Shown: piece after piece, positions 10,401 to 22,364 of the stretch
Layout: the number at the start of each line of letters is the position of its first letter
Position numbering within the stretch: position 1 is the first letter of the stretch
From: Psoroptes ovis
Lineage: Eukaryota > Arthropoda > Arachnida > Sarcoptiformes > Psoroptidae
Length of the DNA: 64,000 bases
Direction of reading: 5' to 3'
Assembly (NCBI GenBank): GCA_002943765.1
Contig: PQWQ01000035.1
Location: forward strand, 62,001-126,000
Made by a program: the position numbers and the translations under genes
The notes under the pieces: model-generated
The model's input: only the letters and a program-made list of their open reading frames with translations
Told to the model about the DNA's origin: nothing
The model's database searches: none

Positions 10401-13400
10401 CGCAAAAAATTTTCATGTTCCATATGGATTTCCGAGTTGAAATTGGTGCCCGAAAATATTTGTGGAGTCGAAGAATTGACCATATTTGAATTAACACCTG
10501 GCGTAGTTTTAAACAATCCCATAACGCTTTTAATATTCGCAGCACTCGAACGCAATATCAATGCTTTAGTTCGTGGATGTTTCCATACGATTGCTGGAAA
10601 TCGACCTTGTCGATAACAGCGAGCAATTTTCTTGATCATTTCATCAGTGATTCGGGTAGGCACTACAATCATACCTGGATACGTACGACATACTGAATAA
10701 TGCATATTCACCGATGATATACGGAATGATTGTTCATTAAACATTTGGCCGCCAATCATGTTGTTGTTGCTGCTGGTATTTTGGCTCATTTTCTGCAATT
10801 TCGAACCACCAGTCGAAGACATTAAATATAAATGACTATAATTACCGAAACCAAGCCGTTCATAATCCTTGACATATGATAATTCATGTAATTTAAAACA
10901 TGATTTATTCAGTTCCAGCTGTTGCATTGTTTGATAATATGATTGAGATGTTTTATTGCTAGCCAAACTATGTAAATTATCAATCGAATTCGAAGTTTGA
11001 TGATGTTCATCAATGCTACCGTCATCTACGTTGAAATATTTTGATGATTGTTGCTGTAATAGGTTAGATGATGCTGCGGTAGTTGTTGTTGTTGTAGTCG
11101 TTTGTTGATACATTGTATAATAATTATTCATTTGTTTAACATTTTTACCATGTTTTAAATTATTTTTCGATTTCAGACCAGCTTTTTCTACGGTTCGTAA
11201 TAGGGTTTTCTTGGCCATACCTTGTATGGTTTTCTTTTCTTTATTTTTTCGCTGAAACAATTGTTTTGTATGCAAAACACCAAGCTGAGATGTAAAAGTA
11301 AAATGATGAAATATAGTTGGTGGTGCACGTTCACGATTCAATATTTTACGAAATATTTCAATTTTATCATTCGACACTTCTTCATCCAGTGCTATTTTGA
11401 TCAATTGAAATGTGTTCGATTTGATTTGTAACCCTTCAGGCAGATATTGATCCAATGATGGTATCAAGCTAATGTTGATGCGTTTTTCTTTTAATATTGT
11501 TGCTATCGGAAAACTTCGAACGATAATCGATTCAGATGCAAAAGGATCTAATGGGCGACCTTTGAATATAACTCGATAATTTGTCAAAAATATTGCACCT
11601 TCAGCCGGTATGAATTGTGTACCGGACACAAAACCAGTACGGCTTTCATCTTTTCCATCATTGATTAAATATGCTCTCAACTCATTTGTGGTGAATTCTT
11701 CACCAGGTAATGTATGTGGGAAAAGAATTTTAGGTTTAGGTAATGGTGGTAGGTGTCTGGATTCACGCCATACTGGTTCAAGACTTTCGATTTGTATCGA
11801 AACCAAGCTTGAAATCAAACTATGCAGTTGTTTGATTGAATCTTCACCAACAGCCGAATCATTACATACTTTATCAATGAAACGATTAATAAATTTTATC
11901 ACATTAGTCGTTATTTCTGAACTTGTATAATTATTCGGCGAGGTATTTGAATCTTCTTCAAAACCAGATTCATTATCATTGATTATTGGTTGTGGATGAT
12001 GATGATGGTCATCATATTGATTCGATTGATTCGTATAATTTGAAACGGAATTCGTATCAATATCATCGTTGGCTGATGAATGTTTTGAACTATTCATTTG
12101 AACACCATTACTGCTATTATGACGATCTGATATATCAAAAGGTATTTTAAAGGCAACGATTATGTTTGCATAATGAACAGCTTGTGCATAAATTGTTGCT
12201 CTTTCTTGTTGTGCATAGTTTTCGATACGATTTTCATCCAATTTTTCTGCTTTTCGCATTTCTTTGGCCGCAATTTCTAAGGCTGAATCTTTAAGGATGA
12301 AATCCGAGAATTGTTTCGATATTTCCACGTCCAATTTCTGGTTACTATTCGCATTTGAATTGTGATTATCGTTCAGGGTTTCATTGTTAGCATTAATATT
12401 ATTATAAAGATTTTTAATATCACGTTCAACATCCAAATAAAATGTTTGTTCCCAAAATTGTAGATTGGACCATATCATATGATCTTGTATACATGTGTAG
12501 GCAAATTGTATGACATTTGTCGATAATCGGCGACAAAATTTCATCGCTAACGGTACAATTTGTGCAGCAATTTCATTAATATCAATATCACTATTTTCTT
12601 GTAAGGCACAATTCATTAATCGTACAACTAAATCAAATTGTTCATGTTCCAATATTGCTTTATTACCGACAACATGATTATTCAGTTCTTCACATAAAGC
12701 TAATCGGGCATGTTTAGTTCGTAAGGCTAATATGACAGCATTCAATGTTTTGCGTGCATCCAATATTCGCTTTTCGAATATTGAACTAATACATTTACGC
12801 ATCACTTCTAGACGACGAGCTGAATTTGAACTAATATTTTGTATGCCAATCATTTCATTGTACAAGGGTATTGGCAGCCCCATTGGTACAATTCGTGGAA
12901 TCTGTGGATTTTTTATCAACTCTTTATGCTGTAATTCACGCTTGATTCGTTCATTTTCTAATAATTCAGCAATACGTTCAGAATTCAATAGTGGAAAACT
13001 TGGTAAATGTACACGTGTGAATGCATTTTCAGTTGGCATCGGTATTTTTGTTGATTGTTGCATAGGATTATTGTTAGTTGGACTTGATGGTGATGATGTT
13101 TGTAGATTTTCATTCAAATATATTTGATAAGCTAATTCACGAATATGTTTAAGGGTAAGATCAGGATTTTTTATTTCTTCTTTAATGAAATTATGCAGCG
13201 ATGAATATAACTACATTGAAATAGAATAAAAATTAAAATCAACTGATCAAATTTTTATAAGACCAAATACCTCATCAAATAAATCACAAGGCCTAAAAGG
13301 TATACCACGTTCTTGAACGAATGTTTGAAAAAATGTACAATCCAATAATCGTTGAACAAATTCATTGGTCACATAATTTCTTTGACTGAGAAATGATGCC

Positions 13401-14959
13401 TAATGATCATAAATTATCAAATTAAAATTTAGATTATTTAAAAATATTCGAAAATGACTCACCTTATTAAAAGTAATGATTGGTTTTGGATAAATTCGAA
13501 ACACTGTCAAACATGAACGATAACCTTGCAATAGCTGGGTGAATACACGTAAAAATATGGCCCGTATCTCTTTATCCAGTAAATGTGGTTGCGATTTTTG
13601 CCATTGACTAGCAGCTGTAATGAATGCATTATCAGCATAAAATAATTCTGGACTTAATACTAAACATAATTGATTGGTTAATTGTGAATATAGATTTTCA
13701 TCAAATTTTGTTATCAATAAACCATCCGGTATTTTTACATATCCTTCATCTAAATCAACAACAATTACATCGATCTATGTTTAAATAGAATTATGAATAA
13801 GTTAATCAATCAATCGAGTAAAAATTATGATACCTACAGTTTCGATTGCTTGATTTTTCAATGATGAATGTACACCCATCAAAAATGGTGTAGGTGATGC
13901 AATAAAATCCAACAATGATGATGGTAATATCGGTATAAATACATGGCTATAAACAAATGGATATATTAATGATATGAGTGCATGACAAGCATTATATATT
14001 TGAGTATATGAACGTGATAATATAACTATCTTATTTTCAGTCATCAATGCTATTACTAGATTAACAGTTGCATGTATTTTCAGTTGATTAAATAAATCTA
14101 GAACACAAGTGGAGGTAATCGGTATTGTCGATGATAATGGTGGCTGCAGTAATTGTCGATCCATTGCACCCAATGAAAATGTAATGGCTTTTGATCCTGG
14201 TTTAGGGATTTCGATTGATGACAGCAGATTGGTAATCAATAACTCTAATTCAACATCGATATTATCAATATAAACCGTATAAATAACGGTTAGACAATTT
14301 TTTAAAATTTCAGGATAATTATGACGTGATATCAGCAGCAAACATTTTGGTGCATAAGCCATTTGATGTATGGCTATATTTCTAGTCGATGCTACTGATG
14401 ATGGTGGTCCTATTGGTACATAATTTCCTTTCACGTGGGTATTCGAATGATGGCGATGATGTAGAATGTTTGCAGCTGATGTTGCATATGATATATCAAT
14501 CGAACTCAACGATTCATCATCAACATCTTCATCATCATGTCGTACTGGATGTATTGATATTGGTTCATGAAATGTAAAACAGGCACAATAATGTTGGACA
14601 GCCAATTCATCGGTCAGTACAAACATTGAAAATTTTGGCTGCTGTTGTTGTGTTGACAGACGCCATGATTGTGGTTGACAAAACTGTCAAAAAACAATCG
14701 AATTAAAAATCTGATTAAAATTCTGCATTTCGCAATCACTCACCATCGGTATCGAATCAACAAATGGTGATTCATTCCATTGTTTTTCTGGAAAACCTTG
14801 AATAACTTTTCCAACACTGCAACCACCACCTTTTCGAATAATTTGAATAATTTCAAAATTAAAATTTGTTCAATTTTCATTTATAATCACAAATGACATA
14901 CGCTGTTTTTGATGATCAAAACCAACAACAACAAAATATTCAGCTAAACGATTGGTCAT
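7439..14959 (-). CDS. SBF: SBF1/SBF2 (MTMR5/MTMR13)-type DENN-domain myotubularin pseudophosphatase
   Basis: Eight exons were joined in frame: 14959-14902, 14829-14744, 14683-13838, 13774-13463, 13399-13271, 13210-7778, 7700-7599 and 7531-7439, giving about 2352 residues. The order is tripartite DENN (starting MTNRLAEYFVVVGFD), SBF2 helical region, GRAM, myotubularin fold, C1 zinc domain (near residue 2090, HSPHSFE to HTCNRL) and C-terminal PH domain (GYLFKKGALLKAWKQRWFVL). The phosphatase loop reads LSLEDGADLV where active myotubularins have CxxGWDR, so the catalytic Cys and Arg are missing. Family members are GEFs for Rab21/Rab28-type GTPases and scaffold active MTMR2-like phosphatases on endosomes. 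It is longer than the human proteins (about 1850-1890) because of His-, Asn-, Ser-, Gln- and Gly-rich insertions, nearly all within the 5.4 kb sixth exon. Confidence 0.93.
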
Positions 14960-17466
14960 TTTTGATTAAATGATTAATTAATTATCTGGATATTTTATCT
15001 GGAAATTTCATAGAATATTTGAAATCATCAATCGATAAAATCGATTATTCTTAATGATTAAACTTACCACAAAAGTATTATTCAATAGGAATTGATTGCA
15101 TTTTTTTGATTATTTATTACTTAAGACACAATTTGTCAGGAATATAATCATTGCCATTTGATACAAATCATTTTCAAACACAGAGAGAATTTCCAATGAA
15201 TTTTCAACAGTTGATGAAACCCGAATGATTTATTTGAAGATGATTCATTCGAATTGAAGAATAAAACAATGTAAACACACTTGGTGAACCCTAGAACCTC
15301 ATAAACACTTGGTGAACCACAGAACCTTATAAACACTTAGTGAACCACAGAAATATTAAAACAAATTATAAACAAAAAACAAAACACTCAAACACAATTA
15401 ATAATCAAATAATTTTACATAATCAAATCATGTTCAAATGATCACAACTTTTGTGTGGAAGAATGAGTAGATGAATTGGTTGGGTAAATGAATGAATTTG
15501 GTCGTATTGAGTGAGGCATAAGTCTTGGTAATTATTTTCTTTATTCGTTTGTTTATTTACTGTTGTTTTGTTTGATTTGTTTATTTATTTGTTCAATTCA
15601 TTCATTCAATTATTTAATCATAACAAATGAAAGTGATGATGATTATAGATTGTTGATTCATTCATTCATTCATTCACCATTATTATTTGGAAAAATTATT
15701 AATTCACACTAAAACAAACAGTACCACCACCACCAATAACAAAATAAACAAAATGAACAACAACAATAATAATAATGTTGATATGTCAAATAGATAATAT
15801 CATTAATTTGTTCATTGTTCATTTATTCATTTATGATGATGATAATTGCTTTTAGATTCATTTATTACATAATTTTTTCGGGGTCCATCCCGAATTCTTT
15901 TTTCGAATTCGAATTCAATTTCATTCACTTTGACAAATAAATAAACAAAATGAACACCAACAAAAATTGTGACAAGTTTCTTCTGCTTATTCATATGCAA
16001 ATGGCTGTTTGGAAATCTCATCAAATCAACCCCAAAATTAATAAATGAAACCTAAACCAATAAAACAAAAACAAGGCATAAATAAATGAATGAAATGAAA
16101 TAAACAAAAACAAAACAAAACAAAAACAACAAAATTTTTCCTTTTTTTTTGCCAAAAATTAAAAAATGCCAATTTGCTACCATGCAAGTTTTTCAAAAAT
16201 TTTCTAAATTTTTTTCTTTTTGAAAATGAACAACTTGTTATGTATGAATTTGAGTTTTTTTTCTTTGAAAAAAAAAATTTAAATTCAAATTCCGTAACAT
16301 TTGAATCATCGGAGTCATTTTTTCAAATTATTTAAATTATTCGGAATTTTATAATCTTTGGCCTGAATCATAATTTTTTTCTTTAAGAAAATCCAAGTTT
16401 GACTGTAGGACTAATTAAATAAGTGCTTCATTAATTGCCATTGATTCGTTCATCACAAAATATTCAAAGAAAAAATTCGAAGAAAAATTCAAAAATCCTT
16501 GATTGAAGCTCTTATAATCTTGATCAGATTAAAAATATGAGTTTTTCATGCACATAGATTGCCGAGGACATATTTATTCACATGTACGCATTACATTAAT
16601 TCATCAATTGATTTAGCTTTGATTTGTTCAAATCGTTCAAATTTTTCAAATTTTGTTTGTTTGTTCGATTGATCATTGAATTGGTCATGTTTCGAATTTG
16701 AATAATGATTCTCATGTGAAAAATCTAAATTCAATCCAAGGTAATCAACAATTGATATAATTTCATTACACAGGGGAAAAAATGATGATAACTATAGTCC
16801 CTTTGTCCCCAAAAATAATACTAACACATTTTCTCATTTATTCATTTTTATTTTTCATTCAAAATTCGGTCCCAAATGTTCCAAATTTTCTCTGTGATTA
16901 TGTGTGTTCCAAATGTTGTTGTTTCTATAACCTCAAACCTTTAAGAAAATGAAAATAAATAAGAAAATTAATCATCACAAATGATAATAATAATGACGAT
17001 AAACATCATTGAAATAAGAAGCTAAGACAAAGACAAAGTAGTGAGGATTGATTGATTTTTGTTGCACATGAATACTTAGTTAATTTCATATAAACCTTAT
17101 ACCTTATGAGAGAAACAAGTTTTCCTCCTTCATCAGCCATTCATTCAACAACTTAATATGTTTTTATTAAAATTTCTCATTCACACTGATTGATCTTTCG
17201 ATGTGAAATGTATTAGGAGAAAACTTTGAATTTGTTTTGCATTGAATATGTATTTTTACTTTTACTTTTAAAATTTTGTGGTAAGCAATAATAAATTTTA
17301 TAAATGAATTATTTGATTCGATTTGATTTTGAATTGATTCTATATTTCTCCTCGTAGAAAATTAAATAATAATAATTAATTAATTCATTATTAAATCATT
17401 GATCCTACATCCGCTTGTTGTATATTGAATTTGATAATATTTTAAATATTAAATAATTCAAATCCA
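14960..17466. other. gene-free AT-rich region
   Basis: About 2.5 kb with no supported coding exon. It holds a short direct repeat near 15277-15352, ATTC tetranucleotide runs near 15655-15675, A/T homopolymers near 16130-16300, and the putative promoter of ABHD17 at its right end. Open frames on the minus strand near 15.1-15.3 and 15.8-16.0 kb are low-complexity and have no family resemblance. Confidence 0.5.
15277..15352. repeat. short tandem repeat, about 29 bp unit, three copies
   Basis: Three imperfect consecutive copies of a unit containing ACTTGGTGAACCACAGAACC, each preceded by TAAACAC. Copies differ by a few substitutions and small length changes. No coding or regulatory role can be inferred. 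Confidence 0.7.
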
Positions 17467-18375
17467 ATGTCAATATTTCGTAATCTATTCGACACATGTA
17501 TGTCGATATTTTTGAAAACAATACCTGAACGGTCATATTCGATAGAATTTGATTCGATTAGTAGTCAATATGTGTTACGATTGAAAAATGGTAATGAATA
17601 TTCGAATTGTCATCGTTATCGACATCATTGTGAAACATTCATACAGAAATCGTTGAGTGGTAATGATCTGGTTTGTTTAATGCTGCGGCCTGTCGCGCAA
17701 CCTAAATATACGATTCTATTCAATCATGGTGGTACGGTTGATATTGGAAAAATTTGTAATTTCCTATACACATTGGCCCGTCGCTTAGAATGTAATATAT
17801 TCGTATATGATTATTCAGGTTATGGACAAAGTACGGGTCGTCCTACCGAACAAGTAGTGTATGATGATGCTGAAACTGTTTGGTCATTATTGATCGATAA
17901 ATATCGACTGCAGCCTAATCAAATAGTCATATATGGACAAAGTCTTGGTACTGGGCCAACATTACACTTGGCAAGTAAACATAAACAATGTAAAGGTGTT
18001 ATATTACATTCACCATTTTTATCGATGGCCAAACTATATATGCCTGGACAATCATCAAATCGGCTACCTGATTATGATGTTTTTAGAAAGTAAGTTTGAT
18101 TTCGATGATTTTCTAAGTAAAAATTAATTCTTACCCTTTTAAAACATTTAAAAATAAACAGTGTCGAAATGATAGCACAGGTGGAAGCACCTGTACTAAT
18201 CATACATGGTTCCAATGATCGTGTCGTACCTATTTCACATGGGAAAAAATTATTCGAAAAATGTCCAAATCCAGTACAACCGCTGTGGGTCGATGGTGGT
18301 GGTCATGATAATCTTTATACATATGAATCATATTTAACAAGACTGAAACGTTTTATTAATCATGATTTACAATAA
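17467..18375 (+). CDS. ABHD17: alpha/beta hydrolase ABHD17-like protein depalmitoylase
   Basis: Two exons, 17467-18089 and 18162-18375, with a 72 bp intron, encode about 278 residues. The fold shows FNHGG at the oxyanion region, YDYSGYGQSTGRPTE, the nucleophile elbow YGQSLGTG (Ser), IIHGSNDRVV (acid) and GGGHDN (His), so the catalytic triad is complete. The order and the phrase CNIFVYDYSGYG are characteristic of ABHD17A/B/C, which remove palmitate from Ras and synaptic proteins at the plasma membrane. The Cys-clustered N-terminus that anchors vertebrate ABHD17 is reduced here (residue 11 and few others), so membrane targeting may differ. A family-1 MITE begins 17 bp after the stop codon, within the AATAAA-rich tail. 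Confidence 0.9.
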
Positions 18376-18392
18376 ATAAATAAATAAAATTA

Positions 18393-18474
18393 TTAGGTTG
18401 TCCGATAAGTTCTTGCCGATTTTCTCATACGATTCCTTACGATATTATCGGCAAAAACTTTCGGGACAATCTAA
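18393..18474. mobile_element. family-1 MITE, copy 2 (3'UTR of ABHD17)
   Basis: Starts TTAGGTTGTCCGATAAGTTC after a TA and ends with ACTTTCGGGACAATCTAA; the two halves are inverted repeats. It lies 17 bp downstream of the ABHD17 stop codon. Confidence 0.8.
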
Positions 18475-19060
18475 TTATATATATCCATATAAAAATCATT
18501 ATAAATAATTGATCTTATTATTCAAATAATTAATAAATCAATCAATAATTTTCTTATTCAAAAGCAAAAAACTATAACCTTGAATTATCACGATGAATGA
18601 TAATAATACTTTGAAATAATTCGATTCAAATTTGATAATAAATAGTCAATGATATTCGAATCATTCAATTCCTGAAATAATTGGCTGCCATAATTGTTTT
18701 TATGAGAAATGTGAGAAATCTCATTAAATTAACATAATAAGAAAACATATATTAATTTCAATGAAATTAGTTTGATTCAACTGAGCTAAGTGTACAAGCT
18801 TCAATCATCATCCAAGCATCGATTGATATAATTATCGAAATTTCAATGATATCGAATGATAAACGCCTCCATTTCGGGGGCTTTTCATTCCTTTCGATTC
18901 CATTCGATTGATTGAATGAATTAAAAAATGCTAATTATTACAAATATATTAATAAATCAGATCATCGACTTTCATTGATGATCATTGAGCCACTCACAAA
19001 CTGTATTATTTGATTGTTCACAAGTAATGGCCATTCGTTTTGTTTTTCATTGAAAATATA

Positions 19061-19140
19061 TTAGATTGTCCGATAAGTGCTTGCCGATTTTCTCATAATT
19101 CTCTACAATATAATCGACAAAAACTTTTCGGACAACCTAA
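19061..19140. mobile_element. family-1 MITE, copy 3 (80 bp)
   Basis: Exactly 80 bp, flanked on both sides by TA. Left end TTAGATTGTCCGATAAGTGC, right end ACTTTTCGGACAACCTAA. Closest to copy 2 internally (both share TTGCCGATTTTCTCATA). Confidence 0.87.
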
Positions 19141-20602
19141 TATGATTATTTATTATTTCATTGCCATTTATTCATTCCTTTTGATTTGTCATTGTGTGTG
19201 TGTGTGATTGGAATCGATGATATTGGAAGTAATTCAATCTTAAATTTTATTTTAATCTAAATTAGAATAAGTTTAGTGAACCTAACAGGCTGTCAATAAA
19301 TGATAATCCAACAATTTAATGTTTTTACACTGGAAAAATTATTTTCATTAAATAAAAGAGAACTCGGACTTGGACTATACTCAGCTCAGTCGATGCTTAA
19401 GTGCATATTAATAATGGGCAATACATTGAATCTAAGGAGAAAATAATCTTCATTAATTAATCAATGACATTTTCATGTGCATGTAAATATGTTTCAAATA
19501 GTTTTTTAGTATTGTTGAATGATATTTTTAATTATAATAATTGAATCCAATTCGATCTGAATAGATTCTGATCGAAAATGATCAAAGAATTTATCAGTTG
19601 TTTCAATCAATCAAATTCAAAAACAATTCATTTTTAACCTTTAACAATTTTCGACCTAGAATTAATCGAGGGTATATCGAATATATGGACATAGTCATAA
19701 ATATAGATGAAGTATCTAAGATGAACAGATGAATTTGGATCAAAAATTTTGAAAATAATTATTACATAATTAGAGCTCAAACGTTATTCACGATGATAAT
19801 TCATTATCATCGTCAGTAATCAATTATCGAATCTTATCTTAGTAAGATAGAACACATCTTAAGATTTAAAAATGAATAAAAATGAATCCATCGATTAACC
19901 TCAAATATCTTAAATTCACTCATTCACTCACGTTAATTAATATGTAAAATTGCCCTTGATCAAATAATAATAATTTGATGTCATGGTCATATTTATTCAT
20001 ATTTCAAATTATTTTGAAATATTTATTTTGATACTTTTATTTTTCTTAAATGAGTCAAAATCAATTTTCGTTCTTAATAAATCAATTATTATTTGAGATC
20101 ATATGTATCATTTTTCATTTGATTGATAATCATCTAATTCATCAAATTACTGCATGAAATTCGAATCAATTCTGGCCTAGGGTCAATTCAATGAGAATAG
20201 AATGACTGTATTCAAAGAATTTCTGAAAATTCAGACAATCATTGAACCCTTTCAAAAAATATTTTAAGACTCAATTTTGATTGAAATTTTTTAAAATCCA
20301 AAATTAATCTCATCAATTGGCTCAATTTTTCAGTGAGAATAACTCGTTATTTATTTTGTAATTACAGCCAAAATTGTCAAATCAAATTGTACATAATCGG
20401 TTACTAAATGAAAATTTCGTTTGTTCTACCTTTGAGCAGGCTAAAAAACTGAATTGATTTATTTGAAAAAAAGTTGTTTTTTAAATGTGAAAACGATAGC
20501 TTCAAATCGATAGATTAATGATAATGTATACAAGTGGGATTTATAAAAGTTTTTTACCTGTTTACCTTTTTGTTTCCACAAAAAAAATCCCGATCCAAAA
20601 GC

Positions 20603-20636
20603 ACGAATACTTCCGAGTAATCCGAATACTTCCGGG
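20603..20636. repeat. 17 bp direct duplication
   Basis: Two near-identical adjacent units containing CGAATACTTCCG. Isolated, with no coding context. Confidence 0.5.
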
Positions 20637-21626
20637 AAAATAAGAGAAAAATTTATTCGAATTTTTTTCCCTCAAAAATCGAAAATATTACATTCAACTC
20701 TTGTGGCCAAAAAAGCTGCGGATCAATGAATTGTAAAAAATTCAATTTTTTTGCTTAAAGATTTTGCTTAAAATAATTATTTGTAAATGATAATTATCCA
20801 AAGTAAAACATCAGTTTGCATTTTTGCTAAACTGGTCATATCGATGAATTTTTACAAGTTTTATAACTAATAATAATATCTTAAATAATTTTGCTTCCTT
20901 CCCTGCTTTCACTTATGGTGAAAACACGTTATTTTTTCCGTTTTTGGAAAAATAAATAAATTCAAACAAATATTTTAAATTATTGAAATCAATTGATCGT
21001 TGGTTTTTGAAAGTATCCAAAAAAAAAAAAAAAAAAAAATCGATCGAAACAATCATTTGATTATCAGTTTAATAATAAAATTAAACGATTAGGGCTTTAA
21101 AAAAATATGAAAATAGGGTCAGATACGGTCAATTTTTATACGAAAATATTCATGAGGAAAAAATTGATTTGATTTGATCATCTGTCAAAAAATTTTCGAA
21201 AATTATTCGACAAAAATGAATCAATGTCATTTTCCAATGATATGTCGCTCTACGGTACATTTAAGTAATCCATTAAAAAACAGTGGAAGCATTTTATTAA
21301 CTAAAAATATTGAATAATTTATTAAGAAATTGACAATTCAATTGTTCAAAAGAAAATCTGCCTGCTTTGTTGTTTTCTTTTGAAAAAAAATATATTTGGA
21401 AAAACAAAAGGAAAACCTGTTTTGAACCTTGTATTACGAAAAATTAATTATAACAAAACAAAGAAATGTCACATCGCTGCATTTATTTATATTTTTACTT
21501 ATTTAAATGTAATTTTGGCTATGATATAATTATTCGAACGTCATTCATTGTTTCATTCAGCAGTTTGAGTAATATAAACATCATTGAAAAGGTATTAGTG
21601 TAAAAAAATATTTTGACAAGAAAAAA

Positions 21627-21708
21627 TTAAGGTTGTCCGAAAAGTTTTTGCCGATTATATCGTAGAAAATAATCGAAAAAATCGACAAGAACTTTTCGGA
21701 CACCCTAA
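21627..21708. mobile_element. family-1 MITE, copy 4
   Basis: Left end AAGGTTGTCCGAAAAGTTTT, right end GAACTTTTCGGACACCCTAA followed by TA. The interior CCGATTATATCGTAGAAAAT is almost identical to copy 6, so copies 4 and 6 are a recent pair. Confidence 0.87.
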
Positions 21709-22036
21709 TATAAATAAATAAATGCCATTTTGTTTGTTTATTTGTTTGTTTGTTCATTAACCGTTTCATCCGTATTATTGTAATAATTTTGATTTTTTGG
21801 AACCTTGTCCAAAGCTTGCTTAGCTTGTTTTTTTTAGTTTTTTTCGGGGCTCAAACAACACAATTATCATTATTTAAGATTTTGTTTCACATCTCTCAGG
21901 CATACACACTTCTTAAATCATCTCTTTTCAAGAAAATTATCATTGATTATCATCTCTTTTCATCCGAAAAAATTTCATTTTCTAAAACACAAGCAGAAGC
22001 ATGCATTTAATGGTGTAAAAATTTGAAATTTGAATA

Positions 22037-22119
22037 TGAAGGCTGTCCGAAATGTTTTGGCCGATTTTCATGTGCAACTCTATTGTGATTAACCGGGATG
22101 AACTTTTCGGACAGCTTAA
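22037..22119. mobile_element. family-1 MITE, copy 5 (subfamily B)
   Basis: Left end GAAGGCTGTCCGAAATGTTT, right end GAACTTTTCGGACAGCTTAA. The interior, with TCATGTGCAACTC, differs from copies 4 and 6 but matches copy 8, defining a second subfamily. Confidence 0.8.
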
Positions 22120-22283
22120 TATAAACAAATAATTATTAGATTGATTCTTAAGATTTTTTTTTTGTTCTTCTTTAATGTATATAACAAATAGATTCGATTA
22201 ATTTTTGGATTCGATTTGATATTTGTTCGATTGTCGAATTGAGAAATTGATATTTTTCTCAGTGTTTCAAATGAGAAATAATA

Positions 22284-22364
22284 TTAGGTTGTCCGAAAAG
22301 TTTTTGCCGATTATATCGTAGAAAATAATCGCAAAAATCGACAAAAACTTTTCGAATAACCTAA
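22284..22364. mobile_element. family-1 MITE, copy 6
   Basis: 81 bp flanked by TA on both sides. Left end TTAGGTTGTCCGAAAAGTTT, right end ACTTTTCGAATAACCTAA. Interior near-identical to copy 4, about 600 bp away. Confidence 0.88.

Noticed and set aside
18864..18885. GC-rich hairpin CGCCTCC/GGGGGCT followed by TTTT, like a bacterial terminator
   Set aside because: No bacterial gene or RNA nearby, and the hairpin does not match the histone 3' stem-loop. Isolated; probably chance.
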